Source: a bacterium HR19
GTDB taxonomy: Bacteria > Calescibacteriota > Calescibacteriia > Calescibacteriales > Calescibacteriaceae
Assembly: GCA_002898315.1 (NCBI GenBank)
Contig: BEHV01000013.1
Coordinates: 1-52,366, forward strand
Length of the DNA: 52,366 bases
Reading direction: 5' to 3'
The position numbers and the translations under genes are program-made. The notes under the pieces are model-generated. The model ran no database searches. It saw only the letters and a program-made list of their open reading frames with translations, and was not told the DNA's origin. Below, in pieces: positions 43,724 through 51,688 of the stretch (its first letter is position 1; the number at the start of each line of letters is the position of its first letter).

Positions 43724-46081
43724 TCAACTCTGCCTTACCGCTCTGACCTCAACTCCCATACTTTCAAGATTGAAAATTATTTTGTTGAGTATCTTATTTA
43801 TTTCCTCAGAACTCATAGGTTTTTCTTGTTTTATAAGAAAACGAGCGGAAAAACTCTTTCTTCCTCTTTCTGACCAAACATCAAAAACAAAAACATCAAG
43901 AACATTTTCAACAAAAAAAGCGGTCTTCAATTCATCCCATGTCTTGCCTTCGGGAACAAAGAAAGAAATATCTCTTTGAAGTATGGGAAGATCAGAATAG
44001 AATTTTCCAATCTCAAAATGCTCAAATATATCTGGAACAGCAGAGAAGTCAATTTCACAGATGAGAATCTCTGCGGGAATTTTTTTATCAATTATACTGC
44101 CTAAAAACCCTACTTCTCTTTCTCCGCTTCTGATGATGAAGGAGAAGGAAAAATTATCTCTGTATTTTTCGGTGCTTTTTGAGAAAGAGCAATTTGGAAG
44201 AATAATCTCCACTATTCCCTTGATGTCAAATATATCTGCTTTTATCTTCGGCAGGTTCCAAAAAATCGGAAAAGAATACCCAGAAATTCCGAAAGATAAA
44301 ACTTCTTTTTCAACATCAGGTTCAGGAAAAACATTATCAATCTCAAAAACCCTTACATTTTCCCATCCTCTCCTCAATGACGCAACAACGGTTTCGTAAA
44401 TTTTCTCCCACAGGTTTGCAGAAAGATATGCAAGTTCTCTATCCATAGGATTTGCTATCTTTATCTTTCCAGATTTTGAGAAAGGATATGTTTTGACTTC
44501 AAAAAAACCGAGGTTAGAAAAAAGATACTTTATACTCTCTCTTATTCTTCTTCTGCTGATACTTTCTTCATCTTCCAAAAAGAAAGAAGGTATGGAAGGA
44601 AGGGAAAGAGGGATTTTATCATAGCCCTGAATTCTTGCGACTTCTTCTGCTATATCTTCTTTGATGTTTATATCGTTTCTCCACAGAGGAGGAGAGCAAA
44701 CGATTTTTTTGCCTGATAAAATCTCGGTTTTTATGTAGAGTTTTTTAAGCGCATCTGATACATCTTCAGCAGAAAAGTTTGTTCCGAGATAATCGTTCAG
44801 AAAATCAAGAGTAAGCTCAATATTTTTTTTCTTAAACTTTTCAGAGTCAGCATAAAGGTCAAATCCACAGAAATCAAATCCGTAATCTTCAAAGAGCTTT
44901 TTTATTCTCAAAGCAGAAATGAAGACCATAGAAGGGTCAACTCTTCTTGAGAATCTATAAGATGATTCTGTTTCTATGCCGAGTTTTTTTGATGTTCTTC
45001 TTATGCTCCACGGAGCAAAAAAAGCGCTTTCAAGGAGAATTCTGCGAGCAGAAGGCGAATGAGATGAGTTCTCACCACCTATGATTCCTGCTATGGCAAC
45101 AGGATTCTTCTCATCAGAAATCACAAGGTCATCTCGAGTGAGTTCTCTTTCTTTTCCATCAAGACAGAGAATTTTTTCACCATCATAAGCCGTTCTAACA
45201 GATATTTTTCCTTGAATTTTATCAAGGTCAAAGACATGTGTTGGCTGTCCAAGTTCAAAAAGAACATAATTTGTCGCATCAACTACGGGGTTTATAGGTC
45301 TCGCTCCGCAGAGGTAAAGCCGAGAAATAATTTTCGGAGGAGAAATATGTCTTTTGAGATTTCCTTCAAAAATAAGACCAGCATAAATAAAACACCTTGA
45401 ACCATCTACATAAGATATAATTTCAAATTTTTTCCCTTCGTTTTGAGATATGAAAAAGTTCAAAAGTTTTTCAAAGTCGTAAAAAAGTTCTTGCGGTAAA
45501 GAGTATAAAAACTGAAATTTTCTCCCAAGTATTGCTGAAATCTCTCTTGCTACTCCAATAATAGAGAGAAGGTCTCCCCGGTTTGGGGTCACCGATATAT
45601 CAAAAACATAGTCGGGGAGGTCAAAAATTTCACTTGCTTTTTTTCCGACTTCAACATCATCTGGAAGTTCAAGAAGCTTATCTTCTTCTCCACCCGGGAA
45701 ACCCACTTCGGCTGGCGAAAGTAGCATACCATAGGATACAAAATTTTTTATTTTTTTCAGTCCTATTTCGATCACTTCTTGCCCTCTTTTAACTTTTGCT
45801 CCGGGGGGACACCACAGAAATTTTCCAGGCTTCACATTAGGAGCACCAGAGGCAACTTCGTATCTACCTTCTCCGTCGTATATGACACAAATAGGTAATC
45901 TTATTCCTTCAATTTTTTTCACCTCTAAAACTTCAACAACTTTGTAGTTTTCAGAAAATGCGCCAACCTTTTGAACTGATTCCACCTCAACTCCTGAAAA
46001 AGTGAGTTTTTCTGCTATATCATCTTGATGAACTCCATGTATATCTACAAAATCTGCAATCCATTTTAAAGGGAACTTCAT
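43724..46081 (-). CDS. pheT: Phenylalanyl-tRNA synthetase beta subunit
   Basis: Non-catalytic editing and tRNA-binding subunit of PheRS. The 785 aa carry all expected domains: an N-terminal EMAP-type tRNA-binding domain (about 40-150, ASGAPNVKPGKFLWCPPGAKVKRG), the B3/B4 editing domain (about 210-370, with RPINPVVDATNYVLFELGQPTH), B5 (about 400-470), a core domain with AEEVARIQGYDKIP, and the FDX-ACB anticodon domain (about 695-785, PILQRDISFFVPEG). pheS is not adjacent. It starts 5 bases after the DUF35 gene stop, apparently co-transcribed with the thiolase cluster. Confidence 0.97.
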   Translation of the reverse strand: MKFPLKWIADFVDIHGVHQDDIAEKLTFSGVEVESVQKVGAFSENYKVVEVLEVKKIEGIRLPICVIYDGEGRYEVASGAPNVKPGKFLWCPPGAKVKRGQEVIEIGLKKIKNFVSYGMLLSPAEVGFPGGEEDKLLELPDDVEVGKKASEIFDLPDYVFDISVTPNRGDLLSIIGVAREISAILGRKFQFLYSLPQELFYDFEKLLNFFISQNEGKKFEIISYVDGSRCFIYAGLIFEGNLKRHISPPKIISRLYLCGARPINPVVDATNYVLFELGQPTHVFDLDKIQGKISVRTAYDGEKILCLDGKERELTRDDLVISDEKNPVAIAGIIGGENSSHSPSARRILLESAFFAPWSIRRTSKKLGIETESSYRFSRRVDPSMVFISALRIKKLFEDYGFDFCGFDLYADSEKFKKKNIELTLDFLNDYLGTNFSAEDVSDALKKLYIKTEILSGKKIVCSPPLWRNDINIKEDIAEEVARIQGYDKIPLSLPSIPSFFLEDEESISRRRIRESIKYLFSNLGFFEVKTYPFSKSGKIKIANPMDRELAYLSANLWEKIYETVVASLRRGWENVRVFEIDNVFPEPDVEKEVLSFGISGYSFPIFWNLPKIKADIFDIKGIVEIILPNCSFSKSTEKYRDNFSFSFIIRSGEREVGFLGSIIDKKIPAEILICEIDFSAVPDIFEHFEIGKFYSDLPILQRDISFFVPEGKTWDELKTAFFVENVLDVFVFDVWSERGRKSFSARFLIKQEKPMSSEEINKILNKIIFNLESMGVEVRAVRQS

Positions 46082-46086
46082 AATCG

Positions 46087-46539
46087 TTAGAATTTTTCAA
46101 TATCTATATCTGTTATATCGCCTTTTTTCTCCTTTTGCCTTTTCGGAAGTATTTTTACCCTATCTCCAAGGTATATATCTAACCTCTTTGAATTGATAAT
46201 AAAAGATGTATCTGCTCTTGGTATTTTCAATACTATGATAGAAAATGGGGGTGATAGGGGAAAATCTTCGGGATATGGATAATGGACAACGGTTTGGGAT
46301 AGCACTTTGGCAGAATTAGGCAGTGATACAAGGTCAGAAGGTTTCAATCTTGTGGAGCAATATGGACAATATGGTGGGGGTGGGAGAATGACTTTCCTGC
46401 ATTTTTTACACACAGCAGCAGAAATCTTGTCTTTTTTGAGGTCGGAATAGAATTTTTGTTCAACATCAGAAAGGTCTTCTTCGTAGTCAATCACTATCCT
46501 GTGTGTTTCTACGCTTTTATGTTTTCTATCTTTTCTCAT
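46087..46539 (-). CDS. DUF35 zinc-ribbon / OB-fold acyl-CoA-associated protein
   Basis: Small partner protein of thiolase-type enzymes. The 150 aa have the zinc ribbon CKKCRKVILPPPPYCPYC (about 39-56) and a following OB fold (TVVHYPYPEDFPLSPPFSIIVLKI). In archaea, DUF35 proteins bridge acetoacetyl-CoA thiolase and HMG-CoA synthase and channel the CoA intermediate; in bacteria, they pair with SCP2-type thiolases. Here it directly follows a thiolase-fold gene. ATG 46539 has a GGAGGTAAGGAG ribosome binding site. The downstream gene is pheT. Confidence 0.88.
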   Translation of the reverse strand: MRKDRKHKSVETHRIVIDYEEDLSDVEQKFYSDLKKDKISAAVCKKCRKVILPPPPYCPYCSTRLKPSDLVSLPNSAKVLSQTVVHYPYPEDFPLSPPFSIIVLKIPRADTSFIINSKRLDIYLGDRVKILPKRQKEKKGDITDIDIEKF

Positions 46540-46557
46540 CTCCTTACCTCCGAAAAA

Positions 46558-47604
46558 TCACTTTACTTTTTCAACTATGACAACAGATGAATGAGAGAAA
46601 TCTCTTGTGGAGAGAGAGATAGCACAGCCCATAGAACCTTTTTTCTTTTCTTTCAGGAAACGAACTACTTCAAATAATCTCGCAAAAGAAGATGTGGGCG
46701 GAGAGCAGGAAAAGAAGACACCGCCAGATTGATTAACACGCTCATCTGAGAGATAAGCTCCCGAAAGACCTATTGATTGAGCTATAACTTCGGCAAGAGG
46801 TAAAACGAAATCATATACCTCATAAACAGATATATCTTCTGGGGAGATTTTAAGTGTATCAAAGGCATCTTTCATCAAACTTCTTATGACATTTATATTA
46901 TCTTTCTCATCATCAAAAACCAACGTTCTTTCTCCAACGAAGTTAATTTTAAGCTCTTTTTTCTTCGCTATATCCCCTGATGATATTATAGCAACTCCCG
47001 CTCCATCTAAAAATTTTGGAATCTTTGAAAAATCTTGGCTTTTTTGTTCAACATGGTAAAAAGGATTATTTTTAGCCCTTGATAGAGCGGAGCTATATAT
47101 ATCTTTCATAACTTTTTCTGTCAGATTTTTCTTGGAGTGTTCTTTGATAAATTCACTTATATTCTGCACCACATCAGCAAACACTATATCTGCTATCTCA
47201 TCTATGTTTTTCAGGTTAATTTTATTTGCAGATATAACGCAGACCCTTGAAAAAAGCCCGGATTTTACAAGGTCAAATGTTTTGACAACAGCACAAAGTC
47301 CCCCCGCATCTTCACAGTTGACTTCAAAAAAATTCTTATGCATACCGAAAGAAGAAGGTATAACATATCTCATATATTCTGGGATTCCGAAAAGCCCGCC
47401 CATAGAGTTCGCAACAACAAACGCTTCAATATCATCTGGCTTTATCTTTATTTCAGATATAAGAGAATCAAATATTTCTCTTACGAGGTCAAGAATATTT
47501 TTCTTCGTTCTCTCAAATTTAGATATTTTTATTCCCTCTATGAATGCCTCTACTGGTTTTTCAGATACCCTTATTCTTCCAGCATATCTTTTTCTGATAG
47601 CCAT
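46558..47604 (-). CDS. Thiolase-fold protein with replaced catalytic residues
   Basis: A 348-aa member of the thiolase superfamily (SCP2-thiolase-like). The fold motifs are kept: EVNCEDAGGLCA where thiolases have the nucleophile, VYEVYDFVLPLAEVIAQSIGL where they have the EI.EAFA helix, and VNQSGGVFF. However, aligning VN.vCgSG places Asp99 at the nucleophilic Cys (Cys97 and Cys104 are near), the GHP His motif reads CSP (300-302), and the C-terminal CxGGG is missing. It is thus probably a scaffold or non-canonical enzyme. It forms one cluster with a canonical thiolase upstream and DUF35 downstream (18-base gap). ATG 47604 has no strong ribosome binding site. Confidence 0.75.
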   Translation of the reverse strand: MAIRKRYAGRIRVSEKPVEAFIEGIKISKFERTKKNILDLVREIFDSLISEIKIKPDDIEAFVVANSMGGLFGIPEYMRYVIPSSFGMHKNFFEVNCEDAGGLCAVVKTFDLVKSGLFSRVCVISANKINLKNIDEIADIVFADVVQNISEFIKEHSKKNLTEKVMKDIYSSALSRAKNNPFYHVEQKSQDFSKIPKFLDGAGVAIISSGDIAKKKELKINFVGERTLVFDDEKDNINVIRSLMKDAFDTLKISPEDISVYEVYDFVLPLAEVIAQSIGLSGAYLSDERVNQSGGVFFSCSPPTSSFARLFEVVRFLKEKKKGSMGCAISLSTRDFSHSSVVIVEKVK

Positions 47605-47693
47605 ATTCGTTCTTACTTTTTATTTCAGTTCAATCATTAAAACTTCGGTAAAATAGAAATATAGGGATTTTTCTATGAAAAAGCAAGCAAATT

Positions 47694-48869
47694 TCAGACC
47701 GCAAGCTCCACTACCATTGAAATTCCCATTCCACCACCTATGCATAGTGTTGCCAGACCTCTTTTAGCTTTCAATCTCACCATACTCCATATAAGTGTGG
47801 TGAGTATTCTTGCTCCTGATGCACCTATGGGATGTCCGAGAGCTATCGCCCCACCGTTTATGTTAACAGATGACCAATCAAACCCGAGCGCCTTTCCGTC
47901 TGCGAGAGTTTGAGAAGCGAATGCCTCATTTATCTCAATAAGGTCTATATCTTTTATTTTCAGGTTAAGCTTTTCAAGGAGCTTACTTGTAGAAAATATT
48001 GGAGCAAAGAATATCTCTCTTGGGGGAACAGCTGCGACAGCCCAATCAACTATTCTTGCAAGAGGTTTTGCTCCTCTTTTCTCTACTTCGTCTTCTGACA
48101 TCAGCAAAACAGCAGATGCCCCGTCATTCAGAGACGAAGAATTTCCAGCGGTAACAGAGCCATCTTTTTTAAAAGCGGGTTTGAGCTTTGATAACTTTTC
48201 AAGGTCTGTATCCTGACGCGGTGTCTCATCTCTATCTAAAACTTGCCCCTTGCCCAAATCTATGGGAACAATTTCATTTCTGAAAAAACCCTCAATCGTG
48301 GCTCTGACCGCCTTTTTATGACTCTCGTAAGCAAACCTATCTTGTTCCTCACGAGTTATATTTGCTTTTTCAGCGGTATACTCTGCGAGCTCTCCCATGT
48401 GTCTGTTCTCAAAAGCGCACCATAGCCCGTCGTAAATCATGTGGTCTTGCACAATCATATTTCCAAACTTACTACCTCTTCTCACATCTGGTGGAATAAG
48501 GAAAGGAGCGTTAGACATAGATTCCATTCCGCCTGCTATAATCATATTTGCTCTTCCGAGAGCTATTTTTTCGGCACCGTGTATTACTGCTTTCAGAGCA
48601 GAGCCACAGACCTTATTTATTGTTTCAGCGGGGACTTCCGGAGCAACGCCACCAAAAATTGCTGCCTGCCTTGCCGGTCCTTGACCGACCCCAGCTTGAA
48701 GGACATTTCCCATTATGACCTCGTCTATCTCATTTCCCGAAAGTTTATTTCTTTGCAAAAGAGCAGATATAACTTTTGCCCCCAGTTCAGACGCCTTGAA
48801 TTTACTCAAAGAACCCTGGAATCTCCCCATAGGTGTTCTCACAGCATCAACTATATAAACCCTTTTCAT
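47694..48869 (-). CDS. Acetyl-CoA acetyltransferase (thiolase)
   Basis: Reversible condensation or cleavage of acetoacetyl-CoA or 3-ketoacyl-CoA. The 391 aa include the nucleophile in INKVCGSALKAV (Cys88), EINEAFASQTLA, the His motif GGAIALGHPIGASGAR (His346) and the second Cys in LCIGGGMG (Cys376). All catalytic residues are intact. ATG 48869 follows AAAGGAGGTCC. It heads a minus-strand cluster: thiolase, degenerate thiolase, DUF35, pheT. Biosynthetic or degradative direction cannot be decided; the dienoyl-CoA reductase-like SDR at 4988 is compatible with beta-oxidation. Confidence 0.96.
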   Translation of the reverse strand: MKRVYIVDAVRTPMGRFQGSLSKFKASELGAKVISALLQRNKLSGNEIDEVIMGNVLQAGVGQGPARQAAIFGGVAPEVPAETINKVCGSALKAVIHGAEKIALGRANMIIAGGMESMSNAPFLIPPDVRRGSKFGNMIVQDHMIYDGLWCAFENRHMGELAEYTAEKANITREEQDRFAYESHKKAVRATIEGFFRNEIVPIDLGKGQVLDRDETPRQDTDLEKLSKLKPAFKKDGSVTAGNSSSLNDGASAVLLMSEDEVEKRGAKPLARIVDWAVAAVPPREIFFAPIFSTSKLLEKLNLKIKDIDLIEINEAFASQTLADGKALGFDWSSVNINGGAIALGHPIGASGARILTTLIWSMVRLKAKRGLATLCIGGGMGISMVVELAV

Positions 48870-49102
48870 ATCTCTGGACCTCCTTTGTTTTATACTATTG
48901 CATTCTAAGAATATATCATAGGCAGTTTTATTTTTCCGTATTTTTAGATTTAAAATTAAAATGTCAGGTGCAAAATGATGAAAAGATTACTTGAAAGATG
49001 TGGGAAATAAACGAAAAAAACGGCTATGAGTTCAAAAACAAAATTTTCTGAAAATTTTGAAAAAATCTATTTTTTTCTAATCATTAAGCTCATAACTTTT
49101 AT

Positions 49103-49115
49103 GGGCAACCCCGAG
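49103..49115 (+). repeat. Left arm of a 13-base inverted repeat around a small secreted-protein gene
   Basis: GGGCAACCCCGAG lies in the 5' leader, 48 bases before ATG 49164. Its exact reverse complement is at 49404-49416. Confidence 0.7.
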
Positions 49116-49163
49116 TTTAATCTTCATTCTCATAAAAAAATAAAGAAAGGAGGTGAAACAGAC

Positions 49164-49382
49164 ATGGTTAAAAAGCTATTAAGCATAGCAGTATTGGCTT
49201 CTTTCATATCTGTGCCAGCTATAACTATGGCACAGCAGCAGCAACAACCTGCTGGACAGCCTGCTCCACAGCAGGAGCAGAAACAAGAAGAACAGAAAAA
49301 AGAAGAAAAACACGAAAAGAAAGCAAAGAAAAAGCACGAACACAAGAAAGAAGAGAAAAAAGAAGAGCAAAAGCAGCAGTAA
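49164..49382 (+). CDS. Small secreted Gln/Glu/Lys/His-rich protein
   Basis: A 72-aa protein of no recognised family. The signal peptide is clear (KK n-region, LLSIAVLASFISVPAI, cleavage after TMA). The mature 48 residues are low complexity: QQQQQP.GQPAPQQEQ followed by alternating EEKHEKKAKKKHEHKKEEKK blocks, so likely disordered with metal- or surface-binding potential. ATG 49164 has AAAGGAGGTG at ideal spacing; a longer frame from 49026 is rejected because of this. The gene and its leader are enclosed by a perfect 13-base inverted repeat. Confidence 0.8.
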   Translation: MVKKLLSIAVLASFISVPAITMAQQQQQPAGQPAPQQEQKQEEQKKEEKHEKKAKKKHEHKKEEKKEEQKQQ

Positions 49383-49403
49383 AAACTTAATTAATTAAAC
49401 AAA

Positions 49404-49416
49404 GCTCGGGGTTGCC
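49404..49416 (+). repeat. Right arm of the 13-base inverted repeat
   Basis: CTCGGGGTTGCCC is 21 bases past the stop codon and followed by TTTCTCT. It could act as the 3' half of a transcript-closing or terminator-like stem with 49103-49115. Confidence 0.7.
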
Positions 49417-49429
49417 CTTTCTCTGTCAT

Positions 49430-49795
49430 CTACTTATTTTTGTCTTTCTGATTCTTTGCTTTCTCTGACTTGGATGTGTGGATTTTAGTTGAAAACCTCT
49501 TGAAAATCGGAGTTTCAAGAGAGAAGACCTGAATATCTGAAACAAGGTTTTCGCCGAGAATCTCCTTATTTATCTTTTCCAATATCATATTTTTCTGGTT
49601 CAGAAGGAAATTTTTAAGGGTTGAGTCGTACGTAGATATTTTAAGGACTCCTTTTCTTATTTTTAGGGAATTGAATTTTCTGCGTCCCCCTATTTTTGAC
49701 CAGCTCTGTGATATTTTGAACTCAGCCCATAATTCTTTATCATAATCTTTCAGAAAATCTGAAATAGCAGAAGATAAAGGGAGAATCTTCTTCAT
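49430..49795 (-). CDS. DUF721 / DciA-like protein
   Basis: A 121-aa protein of the DUF721 family, whose member DciA loads replicative helicase DnaB in most bacteria. The family pattern is visible: a helical start, W..I.G......L.I..G.L.I......L..FL...K..IL..IN (here WSKIGGRRKFNSLKIRKGVLKISTYDSTLKNFLLNQKNMILEKINKEI), and an S.IQV end strand. The Lys/Ser-rich tail (about 100-121) would be disordered, as in DciA. ATG 49795 lies 7 bases after TAATTT and shares a 65-base intergenic region with the CNB-FliG gene. Confidence 0.7.
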   Translation of the reverse strand: MKKILPLSSAISDFLKDYDKELWAEFKISQSWSKIGGRRKFNSLKIRKGVLKISTYDSTLKNFLLNQKNMILEKINKEILGENLVSDIQVFSLETPIFKRFSTKIHTSKSEKAKNQKDKNK

Positions 49796-49802
49796 ACAAT
49801 TA

Positions 49803-49808
49803 AAATTA
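49803..49808 (-). promoter_or_regulatory. -10-like TAATTT, leaderless start of the DUF721 gene
   Basis: TAATTT on the minus strand is 7 bases before ATG 49795. No Shine-Dalgarno. Confidence 0.45.
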
Positions 49809-49848
49809 TCTTTGAAACAAAAATCAAGTTTTTTATAAAAAAGATTAT

Positions 49849-49854
49849 TAAATT
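49849..49854 (+). promoter_or_regulatory. -10-like TAAATT, leaderless start of the CNB-FliG gene
   Basis: TAAATT lies 6 bases (TCAGGT) before ATG 49861. No ribosome binding site. Confidence 0.5.
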
Positions 49855-49860
49855 TCAGGT

Positions 49861-50583
49861 ATGAAAAAGACAGATAAGGGGACGCTGATATATCAGAAGG
49901 GAGAGACGATAATCAGAGAAGGTGAAAAAGAAAAGACAATATACTTTCTTGTTTCGGGTAAGGTAGGAATATACAAGGGTAAAAAACTTGTAAGCACAAT
50001 TGATAAGCCGAACTCTCCGATAGGTGAAATAAGCGCTATACTTGAAACTCCGAGAACAGCAACATGCATAGCACTTGAAGAAAGCGAACTTGTCGCATAT
50101 AAAGGTGGAATAGATGAGATAATATCAAAGTATCCTAAAACCATAAAGGCAATCATAAAGAGCCTTGCCGAAAGAGTTGCGAGATCGACCGAAGAACTCG
50201 GAAATGCTCAATCGGAAACTCAAAACTTTCAACCGAGCTTTGAAGCAAACTCTCAAAAAACGCAAAAACAAGAACTGGAAAATGAAGAAGTAAAAATTGA
50301 AAATTTCTCAGTAATATCAGAAATTCCAGATGAGCATCTTCAAAAATTCATTTCTACTCTTACAGAAAAGGAACTTGCGATAATCCTTACCAACTCATCT
50401 GATAAAATAAAAGGCAGAATAGAAAAATACATTTCAAAGAGAAAAATGGAGTCGCTAAAAGACCTTATGATTTTCTATTCAAAAAATGGTTTATCTAAGG
50501 CAGAAATTGAAGTATTGCATAGAAAAATAGAAGAAATAGCAGAAGCAATAAGAGAAGCAGAAAATAAATCCGCTCAAAAGTAA
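49861..50583 (+). CDS. Cyclic-nucleotide-binding domain fused to a FliG C-terminal-like domain
   Basis: A 240-aa cytoplasmic protein. Residues 5-105 form a CNB (CRP-type) barrel with the phosphate-binding cassette GEIS (55-58) and PRTAT (64-68, Arg65), so ligand binding looks intact. A polar linker covers 112-145. Residues 150-232 resemble FliG_C, the torque-generating domain of the flagellar rotor: IPDEHLQKFISTLTEKELA, SDKIKGRIEKYISKRKMESLK, then LSKAEIEVLHRKIEEIAEAI. Against E. coli FliG as I remember it, the 264-299 region aligns without gaps: Arg281 is kept (Arg194) and Asp288 is kept (Asp201), but Lys264, Asp289 and Arg297 are Thr, Leu and Gly. The FliG N and middle domains are absent. 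It may be a nucleotide-controlled regulator of the motor switch. Confidence 0.7.
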   Translation: MKKTDKGTLIYQKGETIIREGEKEKTIYFLVSGKVGIYKGKKLVSTIDKPNSPIGEISAILETPRTATCIALEESELVAYKGGIDEIISKYPKTIKAIIKSLAERVARSTEELGNAQSETQNFQPSFEANSQKTQKQELENEEVKIENFSVISEIPDEHLQKFISTLTEKELAIILTNSSDKIKGRIEKYISKRKMESLKDLMIFYSKNGLSKAEIEVLHRKIEEIAEAIREAENKSAQK

Positions 50584-50702
50584 ATTTTTAAATCATCAAA
50601 TCAAAACCATTTATCTGCCACATTTTAGAAATTCCTGAAACCATACGAAGAATTCAGGAAATGTAAAAAAGCAAGCTCAACACATTAAAATTATTTAGGG
50701 TA

Positions 50703-51674
50703 ATGATGGTGAAAAATGAAAAGTTAAAAAGCATACTTCAATTCAATAAATATTTTTCATTACCAGAGAATATAAGTAAGTACCGCTCGGAATTTTCAAA
50801 ACATCTTCCGCTATTCATAGACAGAATAAAAATCCTGAAGAAAATAAACGAAAAACTTAAAGATGGAGAAAAAAGGTATCAAATAGAAGGAGATATAGAT
50901 TTCTTAAAAAGAATATCGGAAAAGACATTTGACAAAGATTTGAAAAGACATATTGAGCATACAGTGAATTTTCTTGAAAACCTCAAAAGACAAAAGAACA
51001 ATCTTTCAGAATGCAGTTGCAAGAAAAAAGAGTTTCAAAACCTCCACGAAATAGAAGAAGAAGTAAAGGAAAACTATGAGCCAGAAAAATTATGTAGATA
51101 TATAAATGAAACGCTCAAGGTGGTAATCTCAGACCTCATAAAAGGATTTGAAAGTCAAATAGCGAAGTTGAAAAAAGACGCTCTAACTCACGCATGGATA
51201 AGAATATGCCTACACGATGACCTGAAAAACATAGTAAAAAATTTAGAAGTCAACAGAAAAGAGAAAAATACCAAAAATAAAAAATTATTCATCGCCATAA
51301 TAGATTCTGATAAGCTGAAACAGATAAACGATAGGTTCGGGCATTCAGCTGGTGATATAGTGATAGAAAAAATTTCAGAAATCATAAGAAAGTCCATAAG
51401 AAAATCTGGGAGGGTATATAGATATGGCGGAGATGAATTTGTTCTTATAATAGAAGCAAAAGATGAGAACGAATTTTTGAAAGTGTGTGAGAAAATAAGA
51501 GAAAAGATAGGTAAGACAAAAATAAAATTAGATAATGGCGAGTATGTAAATACTACGGTAAGTATAGGAGCAACCAGAATCAAGAGCAAAAACATCAAAA
51601 ACCTTCTCAAAACAATAGATAGAAACCTTTACAGAGCGAAAAAGATGGGAGGGAACAGAGTGATTTTCTCATAA
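50703..51674 (+). CDS. Diguanylate cyclase (GGDEF) with helical N-terminal sensor region
   Basis: A 323-aa cytoplasmic protein. Residues 1-155 are helical and charged with a CSC pair (104-106); no known sensor fold is seen. The GGDEF domain begins DALTHAWIR at about 159, has Asp201 in AIIDSDKLKQINDRFGHSAGD and the intact active site YGGDEF (241-246). The place of the inhibitory I-site reads RKSG rather than RxxD, so product inhibition through that site is unlikely, in contrast with the 23568 protein. The start is ATG 50703, or 50706, with TATTTA 5 bases upstream. It follows the CNB-FliG gene on the same strand. Confidence 0.9.
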   Translation: MMVKNEKLKSILQFNKYFSLPENISKYRSEFSKHLPLFIDRIKILKKINEKLKDGEKRYQIEGDIDFLKRISEKTFDKDLKRHIEHTVNFLENLKRQKNNLSECSCKKKEFQNLHEIEEEVKENYEPEKLCRYINETLKVVISDLIKGFESQIAKLKKDALTHAWIRICLHDDLKNIVKNLEVNRKEKNTKNKKLFIAIIDSDKLKQINDRFGHSAGDIVIEKISEIIRKSIRKSGRVYRYGGDEFVLIIEAKDENEFLKVCEKIREKIGKTKIKLDNGEYVNTTVSIGATRIKSKNIKNLLKTIDRNLYRAKKMGGNRVIFS

Positions 51675-51688
51675 ATTTCGTGGAACTC

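Noticed and set aside
48439-48908. Plus-strand frames of 81 and 155 codons opposite the thiolase
   Set aside because: Both are shadows of the intact thiolase gene.
49040-49070. AT palindrome AAAATTTTCTGAAAATTTT, similar to 12364-12382
   Set aside because: Such A/T palindromes recur by chance in this composition; no further shared context between the sites.
49026-49163. Longer start of the small secreted protein
   Set aside because: It passes through the inverted repeat and ribosome binding site and would bury the signal peptide.
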